From: Pseudomonas sp. BN417 | GTDB lineage: Bacteria > Pseudomonadota > Gammaproteobacteria > Pseudomonadales > Pseudomonadaceae | Assembly: GCF_029871205.1 (NCBI RefSeq) | Contig: NZ_SSOJ01000162.1 | Span: forward strand, 16,797-80,796 | Direction of reading: 5' to 3' | Length of the DNA stretch: 64,000 nucleotides | Part shown: one piece after another, positions 1-8,960 of the stretch | Layout: each line of letters begins with the position of its first letter | How positions within the stretch are numbered: the stretch's first letter is position 1 | Notes under the pieces: model-generated | Database searches by the model: none | Told to the model about the DNA's origin: nothing | Seen by the model: only the letters and a program-made list of their open reading frames with translations | Made by a program: the position numbers and the translations under genes

Positions 1-205
1 CATGGATGCCGCGAGAGGCGTGCGGGGCCAGGGATGGCCCCTCACGCCGGGCCCCCGGCGCAATGATGGAGCGAGGGAAACGCAGTAACAGCCGAAGGCT
101 GGTCACCCGACGAAGTCGGGCCGGATGCAGGGGCAAGTTTTTTGGTTCCTTTTCAACGATTGGAAAAGGGACTCGCCTGGGAAGGCGAAACCGGGACTCG
201 CAGGC
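1..205. repeat. Intergenic mosaic repeat, continues off the left edge
   Basis: No convincing gene lies in bases 1-296. This part looks like the mosaic repeat found after many Pseudomonas genes, recognised from memory. It has short GC-rich self-complementary pieces, then a T-run followed by a hairpin with arms CCTTTTC (148-154) and GAAAAGG (163-169), then a CGCCT/AGGCG stem near 175-188. Open frames running through it have no ribosome binding site and are judged spurious. The element continues beyond the window. Confidence 0.5.
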
Positions 206-260
206 CACTCGATAAGCAGTTCAGCTCAGGACGCTCTAGCAACACTTAACGCAGACATAG

Positions 261-281
261 CCAATGAATTCGCCCCCACAG
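261..281. repeat. Half copy of a GTGGGGGCGAATTC repeat
   Basis: This stretch reads CAATGAATTCGCCCCCACAG. It matches one arm of the inverted repeats at 46861 and 50464-50563 and lies just after the stop of the leftward gene at 297. It is a solo half-element of the same REP-like family. Confidence 0.55.
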
Positions 282-296
282 CGGAGAGCAGAGCCG

Positions 297-689
297 TCAG
301 GCCGCCTTCTTCTCCACCGCCTTCTTCTTCGGTACCAGGTGCTTGGTCAGGCCCTGGAACCAGATCACCAGCCCGGGGTTGCCCTGGATCTGGATGTCCT
401 TGTTCTGGATGCCCTGCATGAAGGCCAGCTGCTTGTTCTTCGCGCTCATGGTGGCGAAACCGTAGGCGCCGTCCTTGAAGCCGATGGCGAAGGCCGGCGC
501 GCTGGCGGTGCCGCGTTTGCTGACCACGCGCTGGTCCTTGACGATGAAGTGACGGGCGATCTTGCCGTCCAGGGTGTGCAGCTGGAACACCAGGTCCTTG
601 CCGGCCAGCTGCTGCTGGAACTCGGCATTGTCACGGCTGGCCTTGGTCATCAGGCGGCCCAGCATCCAGAGAAGAAAGCGGAATTTCAT
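297..689 (-). CDS. SCP2-like small protein of unknown role
   Basis: A protein of 130 residues. The start is ATG at 689, giving N-terminus MKFRFLLWMLG; the frame is open further upstream, but that part has the character of intergenic DNA. After a hydrophobic N-terminal stretch (1-12) comes an SCP2 sterol-carrier-like fold: an FQLHTLDGK / FIVKDQ beta region, a GFKDGAYGFATM segment and a C-terminal KDIQIQGNPGLVIWFQGL segment of the kind that closes SCP2 domains. It ends in a lysine-rich tail. By position it corresponds to the uncharacterised gene next to the HU gene in P. aeruginosa. SCP2 proteins often bind lipids, but no ligand can be read from the sequence. Confidence 0.75.
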   Translation of the reverse strand: MKFRFLLWMLGRLMTKASRDNAEFQQQLAGKDLVFQLHTLDGKIARHFIVKDQRVVSKRGTASAPAFAIGFKDGAYGFATMSAKNKQLAFMQGIQNKDIQIQGNPGLVIWFQGLTKHLVPKKKAVEKKAA

Positions 690-789
690 GCGCGCACGGT
701 CTCGAAAGGTTGAGAAAACGGCGCATTGTAGCGATTTGCCGGCAGGACTACAGCCAGCCAAAAGGCGGGGCGGGGTGATAGTGGGTGAA

Positions 790-818
790 CTGCCCGGAAC
801 CTCCCCGGTTCCGGGCAG
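790..818 (-). terminator. Hairpin terminator after the HU gene
   Basis: A perfect 12-bp stem (CTGCCCGGAACC 790-801, GGTTCCGGGCAG 807-818) with a 5-base loop starts 8 bases after the HU stop codon. The T-tract is poor, so the terminator call rests on stem strength and position. Confidence 0.6.
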
Positions 819-825
819 AAGAAGC

Positions 826-1098
826 TCAGTTCACAGCTTCTTTCAGCGACTTGCCCGGTTTGAAGGCGACGGTGTTGCTGGCCTTGATCTTCACCGGCTG
901 ACCGGTCTGCGGGTTCTTCCCAGTGCGGGCACCGCGGTGACGTTGCAGGAAGGTGCCGAAGCCCACCAGCGTCACGCTGTCCTTGCGATTCAGCGCGTTG
1001 GTGATTTCTTCGAGCACCGCATTGAGTACGCGATTGGCCTGATCCTTGGTGAGATCGGCCTTCTCGGCAATGGCGGCGGCGAGTTCCGGTTTACGCAT
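826..1098 (-). CDS. hupA: HU family nucleoid DNA-binding protein
   Basis: A histone-like nucleoid protein of 90 residues, the normal HU length. It binds and bends DNA as a dimer with little sequence specificity. The start is ATG at 1098, preceded by AGAGG at good distance. The sequence is textbook HU: helical N-terminal half with the KADLTKDQA turn, core VGFGTF (45-50), the DNA-embracing arm ARTGKNPQTG (57-66) with the intercalating proline, and FKPGK (79-83). Pseudomonads carry several HU paralogues; the neighbouring rubredoxin reductase points to hupA, but that label rests on remembered synteny. It is monocistronic with its own terminator. Confidence 0.95.
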   Translation of the reverse strand: MRKPELAAAIAEKADLTKDQANRVLNAVLEEITNALNRKDSVTLVGFGTFLQRHRGARTGKNPQTGQPVKIKASNTVAFKPGKSLKEAVN

Positions 1099-1286
1099 AG
1101 ATGCCTCTTTGACGGTTTGTTGTTTTTGTGTCCGTGCTGTTCTTCCAGAACAGCGCCCAAGGCGCCGCAACGGCTCTGCGCTGCGGCAGACCACGGGGAG
1201 GATGGCACGCCATTTGGCACTTCGCCAGTGTCCCGGAAGGGATTTCCGAATGAAGCGAAGGCCTAATCCGACAGAAGGGCTGACAT

Positions 1287-2435
1287 TTATGCCAAAAGCG
1301 GCGGCAGCTCACGGTTCAGAGCCAGTTTCTCCTGCACTGCGGCGCCGGTCAGGGCATAGCCGAGCAGGCGCCCGGCGGCATCGCGGCAGAGCACCTTGAT
1401 GTCCGCGCCAGAGCCTTCCACCGTCCAGTCGCCCTCCAGGCCACGGGGCGGCGGCGATACCACCAGCGGGCAGGCAGGCGTCTTCACCGTCACCGGCATC
1501 GCGCCGTAGTTCACCGCCGTCGGCGTACCCGCCAGCGTCTGCGCCAGGGCGCGGGCACAGGCCATCAGCGGCATCACATAGAGCAGGTTGAGTCCGTCCA
1601 CCTCGGCGCAATCGCCCAGGGCGTAGATATTCGCGTGGGAGCTCTGCAGCTGGCGGTTCACCACCACTCCGCGGTTCACTTCCAGGCCCGCAGCGGCGGC
1701 CAGCTCGGTGCGCGGGCGCAGGCCCACGGCGGAGACCACCAGGTCGCAGCTGATGCGGGTACCGTCGGATAGCTCTGCTTCCAGCCCAGCATCGCCACGA
1801 TCCAGGCGCGCCAGCACCGGCCCGAGATGGAAATGCGCGCCCAGGCCTTCCAGCCCGGCCTGCACCGCCGCGGCGGCAGCAGGGTGCAGCAGGCCCGGCA
1901 TCACCTGTTCGCAGGGCGCCACCAGCTCCACCTGCAGCCCGCCCAGGCTGAGGTCATTGGCGAACTCGCAACCGATCAGGCCGGCGCCGAGGATCAGCAC
2001 ACGGCGTTTGCCGGCGGCGGCCGTGCGGAAACGCGCGTAGTCCTCCAGGTCGTTGATGGGGAAGATCGCATCCTGGGCGTCGCCTTCCACCGGCACGCGG
2101 ATGGTGTCCGCGCCCCAGGCCAGCACCAGGTCGCGGTAGGGCACGGCTTCCTCGCCTATCCACAGGCGCTTGTGCCCCGGATCGATGCCGGTGATGCGGG
2201 TGTGGGTGCGGACTTCTGCCTTGAGCTGCTCGGCCATGGCGCCGGCCTCGGCCATGGCCAGGCCGTCGGCGTCCTTGTTCTTGCCGAAACCGGTGGAGAG
2301 CATGGGCTTGGAGTAGGAGCGGCCATCGTCGGCGCTGATCAGCAGCAGCGGGGTCTCGCTGTCCAGCTTGCGAAACTCCTTGGCCAGGTTGTAACCGGCC
2401 AGGCCGGTGCCGACTATCACCACGGGTGCACTCAT
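1287..2435 (-). CDS. rubB: NAD(P)H:rubredoxin reductase
   Basis: An FAD flavoprotein of 382 residues that passes electrons from NAD(P)H to rubredoxin, for alkane hydroxylase or oxidative-stress reactions in the cytoplasm. There are two Rossmann motifs: VIVGTGLAG (6-14) for FAD and ILGAGLIG (148-155) for NAD(P)H. The C-terminal FAD motif YALGDCAEV is at 271-279. The length and the AlkT/RubB-like layout fit the Pseudomonas enzyme. It lies 73 bases after rubA2 on the same strand, so the two are probably co-transcribed. No membrane segment is evident. Confidence 0.95.
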   Translation of the reverse strand: MSAPVVIVGTGLAGYNLAKEFRKLDSETPLLLISADDGRSYSKPMLSTGFGKNKDADGLAMAEAGAMAEQLKAEVRTHTRITGIDPGHKRLWIGEEAVPYRDLVLAWGADTIRVPVEGDAQDAIFPINDLEDYARFRTAAAGKRRVLILGAGLIGCEFANDLSLGGLQVELVAPCEQVMPGLLHPAAAAAVQAGLEGLGAHFHLGPVLARLDRGDAGLEAELSDGTRISCDLVVSAVGLRPRTELAAAAGLEVNRGVVVNRQLQSSHANIYALGDCAEVDGLNLLYVMPLMACARALAQTLAGTPTAVNYGAMPVTVKTPACPLVVSPPPRGLEGDWTVEGSGADIKVLCRDAAGRLLGYALTGAAVQEKLALNRELPPLLA

Positions 2436-2508
2436 TGCTCACTCCTGCTCGTGAAACGACGCGACGGCCCACGGGCCGTCGCTTGAATGGGGTTGGATGG
2501 CGGACGGA

Positions 2509-2676
2509 TCAGGCGATCTCGATCATCTCGAAATCGATCTTGCCGACACCGCAATCGGGACAGACCCAGTCCGGCGGGATGTCTTCCCAGCGCGTGCCGG
2601 GGGCAATGCCTTCCTCGGGCAGCCCTTCGGCTTCGTCGTAGATGAAGCCGCAGACTATGCATTGCCACTTGCGCAT
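2509..2676 (-). CDS. rubA2: Rubredoxin (second copy)
   Basis: A one-iron electron carrier of 55 residues. It starts [10 protein letters not shown] and has the two iron-binding pairs CxxCG (CIVCG, 6-10) and CPDCG (39-43). The core [29 protein letters not shown] is typical of AlkG1/2-type rubredoxins. The start is ATG at 2676, with GGAGG upstream. The rubredoxin at 2831-2998 has very similar flanks, and a terminator lies between them, so this copy may have its own promoter or depend on read-through. The rubA2 label follows P. aeruginosa order. Confidence 0.95.
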   Translation of the reverse strand: MRKWQCIVCGFIYDEAEGLPEEGIAPGTRWEDIPPDWVCPDCGVGKIDFEMIEIA

Positions 2677-2785
2677 GACCACCTCCGCCGGCGCGGATAT
2701 CCGTACTGAACCTACTCCAATTGGCCGGCGGCAGCCAAGGGCCGCCATGCCGTTCCAGACAGAGGATAGGCCCTCCCGCGCAAAG

Positions 2786-2811
2786 ACGAAAAAGCCGGCA
2801 CTTGGCCGGCT
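2786..2811 (-). terminator. Terminator between the two rubredoxin genes
   Basis: Stem AGCCGGC (2793-2799) / GCCGGCT (2805-2811) is followed on the minus strand by TTTTTCGTCTTT. It has a proper U-tract and lies 20 bases after the upstream rubredoxin stop. It would separate rubA1 from rubA2-rubB, at least in part. Confidence 0.8.
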
Positions 2812-2830
2812 CGTTCGACAGGGGACGGGA

Positions 2831-2998
2831 TCAGTTGATCTCGATCATCTCGAAATCCAGCTTGCCCACGCCGCAATCGGGGCACAGCCAGTCTGCCGGG
2901 ACGTCTTCCCAACGGGTGCCGGCGGCGATGCCCTCATCCGGCCAGCCCATGGATTCGTCGTAGACCAGGCCACACACCACGCATTGCCACTTCTTCAT
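2831..2998 (-). CDS. rubA1: Rubredoxin (first copy)
   Basis: A rubredoxin of 55 residues, starting [10 protein letters not shown] at ATG 2998 with GAGGTAAATGAGTG in front. The iron ligands are in CVVCG (6-10) and CPDCG (39-43), and it ends DFEMIEIN. Like its neighbour at 2509-2676 it probably carries electrons from the reductase at 1287-2435 to an oxygenase or to a detoxifying flavoprotein. The two copies differ at the N-terminal loop (MGWPDEG here, EGLPEEG there) and appear to be an old tandem duplication that has diverged. Confidence 0.95.
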   Translation of the reverse strand: MKKWQCVVCGLVYDESMGWPDEGIAAGTRWEDVPADWLCPDCGVGKLDFEMIEIN

Positions 2999-3166
2999 CA
3001 CTCATTTACCTCGACTATCAGGCGTTCTCGACCTGTTGCCTCTGGTGGGCGCTAGCGGTCGGCTCAGGGCCGCTTTGTACTGCTTCGCCCGCCTGCGGGC
3101 AAGAGGCAGCCGACAGACACCGGCCGTGCTAATCTGCGCCGTCTTCAACCGCCCAAGCCCCCGCCC

Positions 3167-3721
3167 GTGCCCCACGCCGCCCTTGCCCATCCGCCTCGCT
3201 GGCTGACCGCCGCCCAGCTCCACCCCGCGCCTGCCGCCTGCGTCCGCGACTGGCTGTTCGACCAGGGTTCCCTGACCCGCCGGCTGACCGCCCTATCGGA
3301 CAACGCCTTCAGCGTCACCCCGCTGGAGGAAGGCTGGCAGACGCTGCGCGCCGACGAATGCGTCGCCCTCGGCATTCCCGCCGGCAGCCAGGGCTGGGTT
3401 CGCGAGGTGTACCTGCGCGGCCATGGCGAGGTCTGGGTATTCGCCCGCAGCGTGGCCGCCCGCAGCGTGCTGGAAGGCTCGGGACTGGACCTGCACCAGC
3501 TCGGCAGCCGCTCCCTGGGCGAGCTGCTGTTCAGCGACCGCGCCTTCGACCGCGGCGCCATCGAAGTCGCCCGCTATCCCGCGCCCTGGCTGCCGACCGA
3601 CGTGCGCGAAGAACGCCTCTGGGGGCGCCGCTCCTGCTTCTCGCGAGGGGAACTGGGGGTGCTGGTGGCGGAGATCTTCCTGCCCGCGCTGTGGCGCGAG
3701 GCCGGCGTCGAGGCCGTATAA
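3167..3721 (+). CDS. ubiC: Chorismate lyase
   Basis: A protein of 184 residues that converts chorismate to 4-hydroxybenzoate plus pyruvate, the first committed step of ubiquinone synthesis. The start is GTG at 3167. It matches UbiC throughout: PRWLTAAQ near the N-terminus, the strand [22 protein letters not shown], and the C-terminal [26 protein letters not shown], which carries the conserved glutamate of the active site. ubiA follows after 25 bases, so the two form an operon. In P. aeruginosa PAO1, as remembered, glc genes separate this gene from the rubredoxins; here they are missing. Confidence 0.95.
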   Translation: MPHAALAHPPRWLTAAQLHPAPAACVRDWLFDQGSLTRRLTALSDNAFSVTPLEEGWQTLRADECVALGIPAGSQGWVREVYLRGHGEVWVFARSVAARSVLEGSGLDLHQLGSRSLGELLFSDRAFDRGAIEVARYPAPWLPTDVREERLWGRRSCFSRGELGVLVAEIFLPALWREAGVEAV

Positions 3722-3746
3722 TCCGCTCTCCCAAGGAGAGCCGCCG

Positions 3747-4637
3747 ATGTACCTCACGCTGCTGCAATCGCTGAATCGCCTGCATCCCCGCGCCATGGAC
3801 TTCATCCAGCTGACCCGGCTGGACAAGCCCATCGGCATCTATCTGCTGCTCTGGCCCACACTCTGGGCCCTGTGGATAGCAGGCTCCGGCCACCCCAGCC
3901 TGAAGAACCTGGTGATCTTCATCCTCGGCGTGAACCTGATGCGCGCCGCCGGTTGCGTGATAAACGACTACGCCGACCGCAATATCGACGGCCATGTCAG
4001 CCGCACCCACGCCCGTCCCCTGGCCAGCGGTCGGGTCACCCCGCGCGAGGCGCTGGTGTTCTTCACCGTGCTGGTAGCGATCAGCTTCGTGCTGGTGCTC
4101 TTCACCAACGCCACCACCATCTGGCTATCCTTCGGCGGCCTGGCGCTCGCCGCCTGCTACCCCTTCATGAAGCGCTACACCTACTACCCGCAGGTGGTAT
4201 TGGGTGCGGCTTTCTCCTGGGGCATGCCGATGGCCTTCACCGCCGAGACCGGCGAGCTGCCAGCCGCCGCCTGGCTACTGTATATCGCCAACTTGCTGTG
4301 GACGGTGGCCTACGACACCTACTACGCGATGACCGACCGCGAGGACGACCTGAAGATCGGGGTGAAGTCCACCGCCATCCTCTTCGGCGATGCCGACCGC
4401 CTTATCATCGCCATCCTGCAGGGCCTGGCCCTGCTCTGCCTGCTGCTGGCGGGCAACCGTTTCGAACTGGGGCTGTATTTCCACCTTGGCCTGGCGGCCG
4501 CTGCCGCCTGCTTCGCCTGGGAGTTCCATAGCACCCGTACGCGCGATCCCCAGGCCTGCTTCAAGGCCTTCCTGCACAACCACTGGGCGGGACTGGCGAT
4601 CCTGGTGGGCATAGTCGCCGATTACGCGCTGCGCTGA
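3747..4637 (+). CDS. ubiA: 4-hydroxybenzoate polyprenyltransferase
   Basis: An inner-membrane prenyltransferase of 296 residues that attaches the polyprenyl tail to 4-hydroxybenzoate, the product of UbiC. The start is ATG at 3747 with AAGGAG 8 bases upstream; the frame is open far upstream inside ubiC, but that part is not coding. Both aspartate-rich motifs are present: NDYADRNID (73-81) and [13 protein letters not shown] (189-201), which bind Mg-diphosphate. About eight or nine hydrophobic segments fit the family. It is co-transcribed with ubiC. Confidence 0.97.
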   Translation: MYLTLLQSLNRLHPRAMDFIQLTRLDKPIGIYLLLWPTLWALWIAGSGHPSLKNLVIFILGVNLMRAAGCVINDYADRNIDGHVSRTHARPLASGRVTPREALVFFTVLVAISFVLVLFTNATTIWLSFGGLALAACYPFMKRYTYYPQVVLGAAFSWGMPMAFTAETGELPAAAWLLYIANLLWTVAYDTYYAMTDREDDLKIGVKSTAILFGDADRLIIAILQGLALLCLLLAGNRFELGLYFHLGLAAAAACFAWEFHSTRTRDPQACFKAFLHNHWAGLAILVGIVADYALR

Positions 4638-4747
4638 TCGCGACGCAGCGCGCACGCCGATTTGCGGCTGCCGGCCTGTGGAAAAACATTGGCGCGGCAG
4701 CCGCTTCAAGCACCGAATCGGCAATGCAGGCAGTTATCCACAGCCTG

Positions 4748-5134
4748 CTAGTAGGCTTCCGGCTTGGCGACGTGCCATACCCCCATCTTGCCGTCGCCGG
4801 TCACGTCGCCAGCCTTCTTGTCCATGACGAAGGTGTACAGCGGCTTGCCGTCATAGGCCCATTGCATCGAACCGTCGTCGCGCTTGACCACGCTCCATTC
4901 GCCTTCGGCCTTGGCGCTGGCATCGGCCATCAGCGGGGGCCAGTTCTGCGCGCACTGGCCGTTACAGGCAGACTTTCCGTCGGCGTCCTTGTCGTAGGTG
5001 TAGAGCGTCATGCCCTTGGCATCCACCAGCATGCCGTCCTTCTCCATCGCCGGCTCGGCTGCCAGACCCGACAGGGACCAACTCAGCAACGCACCGGCAA
5101 GCAACGGGACGAATCGGGGGGAAATTCTTCTCAT
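4748..5134 (-). CDS. Secreted repeat protein of the COG4315 type
   Basis: A small exported protein of 128 residues. The start is ATG at 5134 with GGAGAGG in front. Residues 1-25 are a signal peptide ending ...LSGLAAEPA. Two copies of the family repeat are visible: LYTYDKDADGKSACNGQCAQNWPPL (from residue 44) and LYTFVMDKKAGDVTGDGKMGVWHV (from residue 99), with cysteines 57 and 61. Relatives are called 'predicted lipoprotein with Yx(FWY)xxD motif'; their function is unknown. It is convergent with ubiA and divergent from phoB. No Pho-specific role can be read from it. Confidence 0.85.
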   Translation of the reverse strand: MRRISPRFVPLLAGALLSWSLSGLAAEPAMEKDGMLVDAKGMTLYTYDKDADGKSACNGQCAQNWPPLMADASAKAEGEWSVVKRDDGSMQWAYDGKPLYTFVMDKKAGDVTGDGKMGVWHVAKPEAY

Positions 5135-5373
5135 TTTTTGCGCCTCTCCTCGGAATGAACAGCGATAGCCTGGCGGCAGCTGGATCACGACTTGAGGTCA
5201 CAGCGATTCAGGACTGGGAAAGCCACGAACGCCCATTTCGAATGGCGCCCTGTGCCAGGCTCCGGACCGCCCTGGGTTGGCGGCGGCCTCATTCAGCTTA
5301 GACGAAGCCTTTAGCGGATTCGTTCGATATTCCGTCACGCCAGGGATGGAACTTTGGCAGCGCCTAACATTGC

Positions 5374-5391
5374 CTGTCACATCGCTGCAAT
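5374..5391 (+). promoter_or_regulatory. Pho box of the phoBR promoter
   Basis: CTGTCAC-ATCG-CTGCAAT matches the PhoB-binding direct repeat (7 bp, 4 bp spacer, 7 bp). A -10-like TATCTAAT follows at about 5399-5406, at the spacing usual for PhoB-activated promoters. It implies positive autoregulation of phoB. Confidence 0.85.
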
Positions 5392-5450
5392 AATTCCGTT
5401 ATCTAATGCGGCGCAATCAGACATACACGCGATCTTTTCGAGGCCTGAAC

Positions 5451-6140
<690 letters not shown>

Positions 6141-6177
6141 CCCGGGCCCCGCCGGGCCGACCACAAGGACGCGATAG

Positions 6178-7482
6178 GTGAATCACGACTGGCGCGGCGC
6201 TGTCATCCGCCGCCTGCTACTGCTGATCGGTGCCTGCCTGCTGGCAGGGCTGATCACCGGCTACTACGCCTGGGCCCTGGTCATCGGCCTCGGCGCCTAC
6301 CTGGGCTGGACCCTGGTGCAACTGCTGCGCCTCTACAAATGGCTCAAGCAGCACCAGCCGGAGGAGCCGCCGCCGGATGGCTACGGCCTCTGGGGCGAGG
6401 TGTTCGACAGCATCTACCACCTGCAACGCCGCGACCAGCGCGTGCGCGGCCGCCTGCAGGCGGTGATCGACCGGGTGCAGGAATCCACCGCCGCCCTGAA
6501 GGACGCCGTGGTGATGCTCGACAGCGACGGCAACCTGGACTGGTGGAACCGCGCCGCGGAAACCCTGCTCGGCCTCAAGACCCCACAGGACAGCGGCCAG
6601 CCGGTGACCAACCTGATCCGCCACCCGCGCTTCAAGGAATACTTCGACCAGGGCAACTACAACGAGCCCCTGGACTTGCCCTCGCCGGTCAACGACCGCC
6701 TGCGCCTGCAATTCCACATCACCCAGTACGGCAACAGCGAACACCTGATGCTGGTCCGCGACGTCACCCGCCTCTACCACCTGGAGCAGATGCGCAAAGA
6801 CTTCGTCGCCAACGTCTCCCACGAGCTGCGCACGCCGTTGACGGTGATCGCCGGCTACCTGGAGACCCTGCTGGACAACGTCGAAGACGTGAACCCGCGC
6901 TGGACCCGCGCCCTGCAGCAGATGAGCCAGCAAGGCGTGCGCATGCAGAACCTGCTCAACGACCTCCTGCTGCTGGCCAAGCTGGAAGCCACCGACTACC
7001 CCTCGGACAACCAGCCGGTGGCCATCGACCTGATACTGCTGCAGATCAAGGCCGACGCCCTCGCCCTGTCCGGCAACCGCCACCACCGCATCAGCCTGGA
7101 AGCCGATCACAACTACAAGCTGCGCGGCAGCGAGGCTGAGCTGCGCAGCGCCTTCTCCAACCTGGTGTTCAACGCCGTGAAGTACACCCCGGACGAAGGC
7201 GAGATCCGCATCCGCTGGTGGGGCGACGAGTCGGGCGCGCACCTGAGCGTGCAGGACAGCGGCATCGGCATCGAGACCAAGCACCTGCCGCGCCTGACTG
7301 AGCGCTTCTACCGTGTCGACTCCAGCCGCAACAGCAGCACCGGCGGCACCGGCCTGGGCCTGGCCATCGTCAAGCACGTGCTGATCCGCCATCGCGGCCG
7401 CCTCGACATCAGCTCGGTACTCAACCACGGCAGCACCTTCACCTGCCATTTCCCGGCCACCCAGGTCGCCCGGCGCGCTTGA
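6178..7482 (+). CDS. phoR: Phosphate regulon sensor histidine kinase PhoR
   Basis: An inner-membrane kinase of 434 residues with GTG start at 6178, preceded by AAGGA. Two close membrane helices (about 10-50), no large periplasmic domain, a PAS domain (about 95-195), then the HisKA motif FVANVSHELRTP with phosphorylated H215. The C-terminal ATPase domain has an N box (NAVKYTP), DSGIGI and GGTGLGLAIVKH. The lack of a sensor loop is normal for PhoR, which reads phosphate status through the Pst transporter and PhoU. It forms an operon with phoB. Confidence 0.98.
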   Translation: MNHDWRGAVIRRLLLLIGACLLAGLITGYYAWALVIGLGAYLGWTLVQLLRLYKWLKQHQPEEPPPDGYGLWGEVFDSIYHLQRRDQRVRGRLQAVIDRVQESTAALKDAVVMLDSDGNLDWWNRAAETLLGLKTPQDSGQPVTNLIRHPRFKEYFDQGNYNEPLDLPSPVNDRLRLQFHITQYGNSEHLMLVRDVTRLYHLEQMRKDFVANVSHELRTPLTVIAGYLETLLDNVEDVNPRWTRALQQMSQQGVRMQNLLNDLLLLAKLEATDYPSDNQPVAIDLILLQIKADALALSGNRHHRISLEADHNYKLRGSEAELRSAFSNLVFNAVKYTPDEGEIRIRWWGDESGAHLSVQDSGIGIETKHLPRLTERFYRVDSSRNSSTGGTGLGLAIVKHVLIRHRGRLDISSVLNHGSTFTCHFPATQVARRA

Positions 7483-7491
7483 TCCCCGCCA

Positions 7492-7516
7492 TACCCCGAC
7501 TTGCAAACTCGGGGTA
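7492..7516. terminator. Hairpin after phoBR
   Basis: TACCCCGA (7492-7499) and TCGGGGTA (7509-7516) form a perfect 8-bp stem 10 bases after the phoR stop. No clear T-tract follows, so it may act as a 3'-end stabiliser rather than an efficient terminator. Confidence 0.5.
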
Positions 7517-7559
7517 CAGCCTTCAACCTTAGCCGGTCATTCGTCAGCAAAAACCATCC

Positions 7560-8900
7560 ATGGACCCTTCCCCCAGTTCCAACTTTCTCGCCTATTTCGC
7601 CGATTTCGGCCTGATTCTCTTCGCCCTCTTCCTCGTGCTGCTCAACGGCTTCTTCGTGGCCGCCGAGTTCGCCATGGTCAAGCTGCGCTCCACCCGCGTC
7701 GAATCCATCGCCGACAAGCACGGCTGGCGCGGGCGCATCCTGCGCACCGTACACAACCAGCTGGACGCCTATCTCTCGGCCTGCCAGCTGGGCATCACCC
7801 TGGCCTCCCTGGGCCTCGGCTGGGTCGGCGAGCCGGCCTTCGCCCACCTGCTGCAGCCCCTGCTGCAAACCATCGGCATCGATTCGCCGAAGCTGGTCCA
7901 CGGCATCGCCTTCTTCACCGCCTTCTTCATCATTTCCTACCTGCACATCGTGGTCGGCGAGCTGGCGCCCAAATCCTGGGCCATCCGCAAGCCGGAACTG
8001 CTGTCCCTCTGGACCGCCGTGCCGCTCTACCTCTTCTACTGGCTGATGTACCCGGCCATCTGGCTGCTCAACGCCAGCGCCAACACCATCCTGCGCATCG
8101 CAGGACAAGGCGAGCCCGGCCCACATCACGAGCACCACTACAGCCGCGACGAGCTCAAGCTGATCCTCCACTCCAGCCGCGCTCGCGACCCCAGCGACCA
8201 GGGCATGCGCGTGCTGGCCTCGGCCGTGGAGCTCGGTGAACTGGAAGTGGTGGACTGGGCCAACTCCCGGGAAGACCTGATCTACCTCGAACACGACGCG
8301 CCCCTGGCGGATATCCTCACCGTGATCCGCCGGCACAAGTACAGCCGTTACCCGGTGCACGACGACCAGAAGGGCGAGTTCATCGGCGTGTTGCACATCA
8401 AGGACCTGCTGCTGGCCCTGGCCGCCCTCGACAGCCTGCCGGAAACCTTCGACCTGGAAGAGCTCACCCATCCCCTGGAGCGGGTCACCAAGCACATGCC
8501 GCTGTCGCGCCTGCTGGAGCAGTTCCGCCAGGGCGGCTCGCACTTCGCCGTGGTCGAGGAGGCCGACGGCAAGGTGGTGGGCTTCCTGACCATGGAAGAC
8601 GTGCTGGAAGTGCTGGTGGGCGATATCCAGGACGAGCACCGCAAGACCGAACGCGGCGTCCTCGCCTACCAGCCGGGCAAGCTGCTGGTACGCGGCGACA
8701 CTCCGCTGTTCAAGGTGGAGCGCCTGCTCGGCATCGACCTCGACCATGTCGAGGCGGACACCCTCGCCGGCCTGATCTACGAAACCCTCAACCGCATGCC
8801 GGAAGAGGAAGAAGTGCTGGAGACCGACGGCCTGCGCATCATCGTGAAGAAGATGAAAGGCCCGAAGATCGTCCTGGCCAAGGTGCTCAAGCTGGACTGA
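7560..8900 (+). CDS. CNNM/HlyC-CorC type membrane protein with CBS pair
   Basis: A protein of 446 residues related to 'hemolysin' and magnesium/cobalt efflux proteins. The order is a CNNM (DUF21) domain with about four membrane helices (10-190, including GFFVAAEFAMVKLRSTR), two CBS domains (about 210-335), and a C-terminal CorC_HlyC domain (about 355-440). Relatives move divalent cations or respond to them; true haemolysis is not implied. It lies 77 bases after phoR, separated by a hairpin, in the same place as in P. aeruginosa. The ribosome binding site before 7560 is weak. Confidence 0.9.
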   Translation: MDPSPSSNFLAYFADFGLILFALFLVLLNGFFVAAEFAMVKLRSTRVESIADKHGWRGRILRTVHNQLDAYLSACQLGITLASLGLGWVGEPAFAHLLQPLLQTIGIDSPKLVHGIAFFTAFFIISYLHIVVGELAPKSWAIRKPELLSLWTAVPLYLFYWLMYPAIWLLNASANTILRIAGQGEPGPHHEHHYSRDELKLILHSSRARDPSDQGMRVLASAVELGELEVVDWANSREDLIYLEHDAPLADILTVIRRHKYSRYPVHDDQKGEFIGVLHIKDLLLALAALDSLPETFDLEELTHPLERVTKHMPLSRLLEQFRQGGSHFAVVEEADGKVVGFLTMEDVLEVLVGDIQDEHRKTERGVLAYQPGKLLVRGDTPLFKVERLLGIDLDHVEADTLAGLIYETLNRMPEEEEVLETDGLRIIVKKMKGPKIVLAKVLKLD

Positions 8901-8909
8901 GTAATTTAT

Positions 8910-8944
8910 GTAGGTTGGGCTTCGCGTAGCTCAGCCCAACCTAC
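8910..8944. repeat. GTAGGTTGGGCT inverted repeat
   Basis: GTAGGTTGGGCT (8910-8921) and AGCCCAACCTAC (8933-8944) form a 12-bp stem between two convergent genes. A longer copy of the same family is at 21727-21811. Confidence 0.8.
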
Positions 8945-8960
8945 CTCGACTCCGTGGGCC

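Noticed and set aside
6-421. Short open frames in the left-edge repeat
   Set aside because: They lie in repeated intergenic DNA, have no ribosome binding site and overlap each other.
4677-4742. Pair of DnaA-like boxes after ubiA as a replication origin
   Set aside because: There are only two boxes, no AT-rich unwinding region, and no dnaA, dnaN, rpmH or parAB genes. They may be DnaA titration sites but not an origin.
7560-8900. A haemolysin toxin
   Set aside because: The CNNM-CBS-CorC/HlyC layout is that of cation-transport proteins; the 'hemolysin' label is historical.
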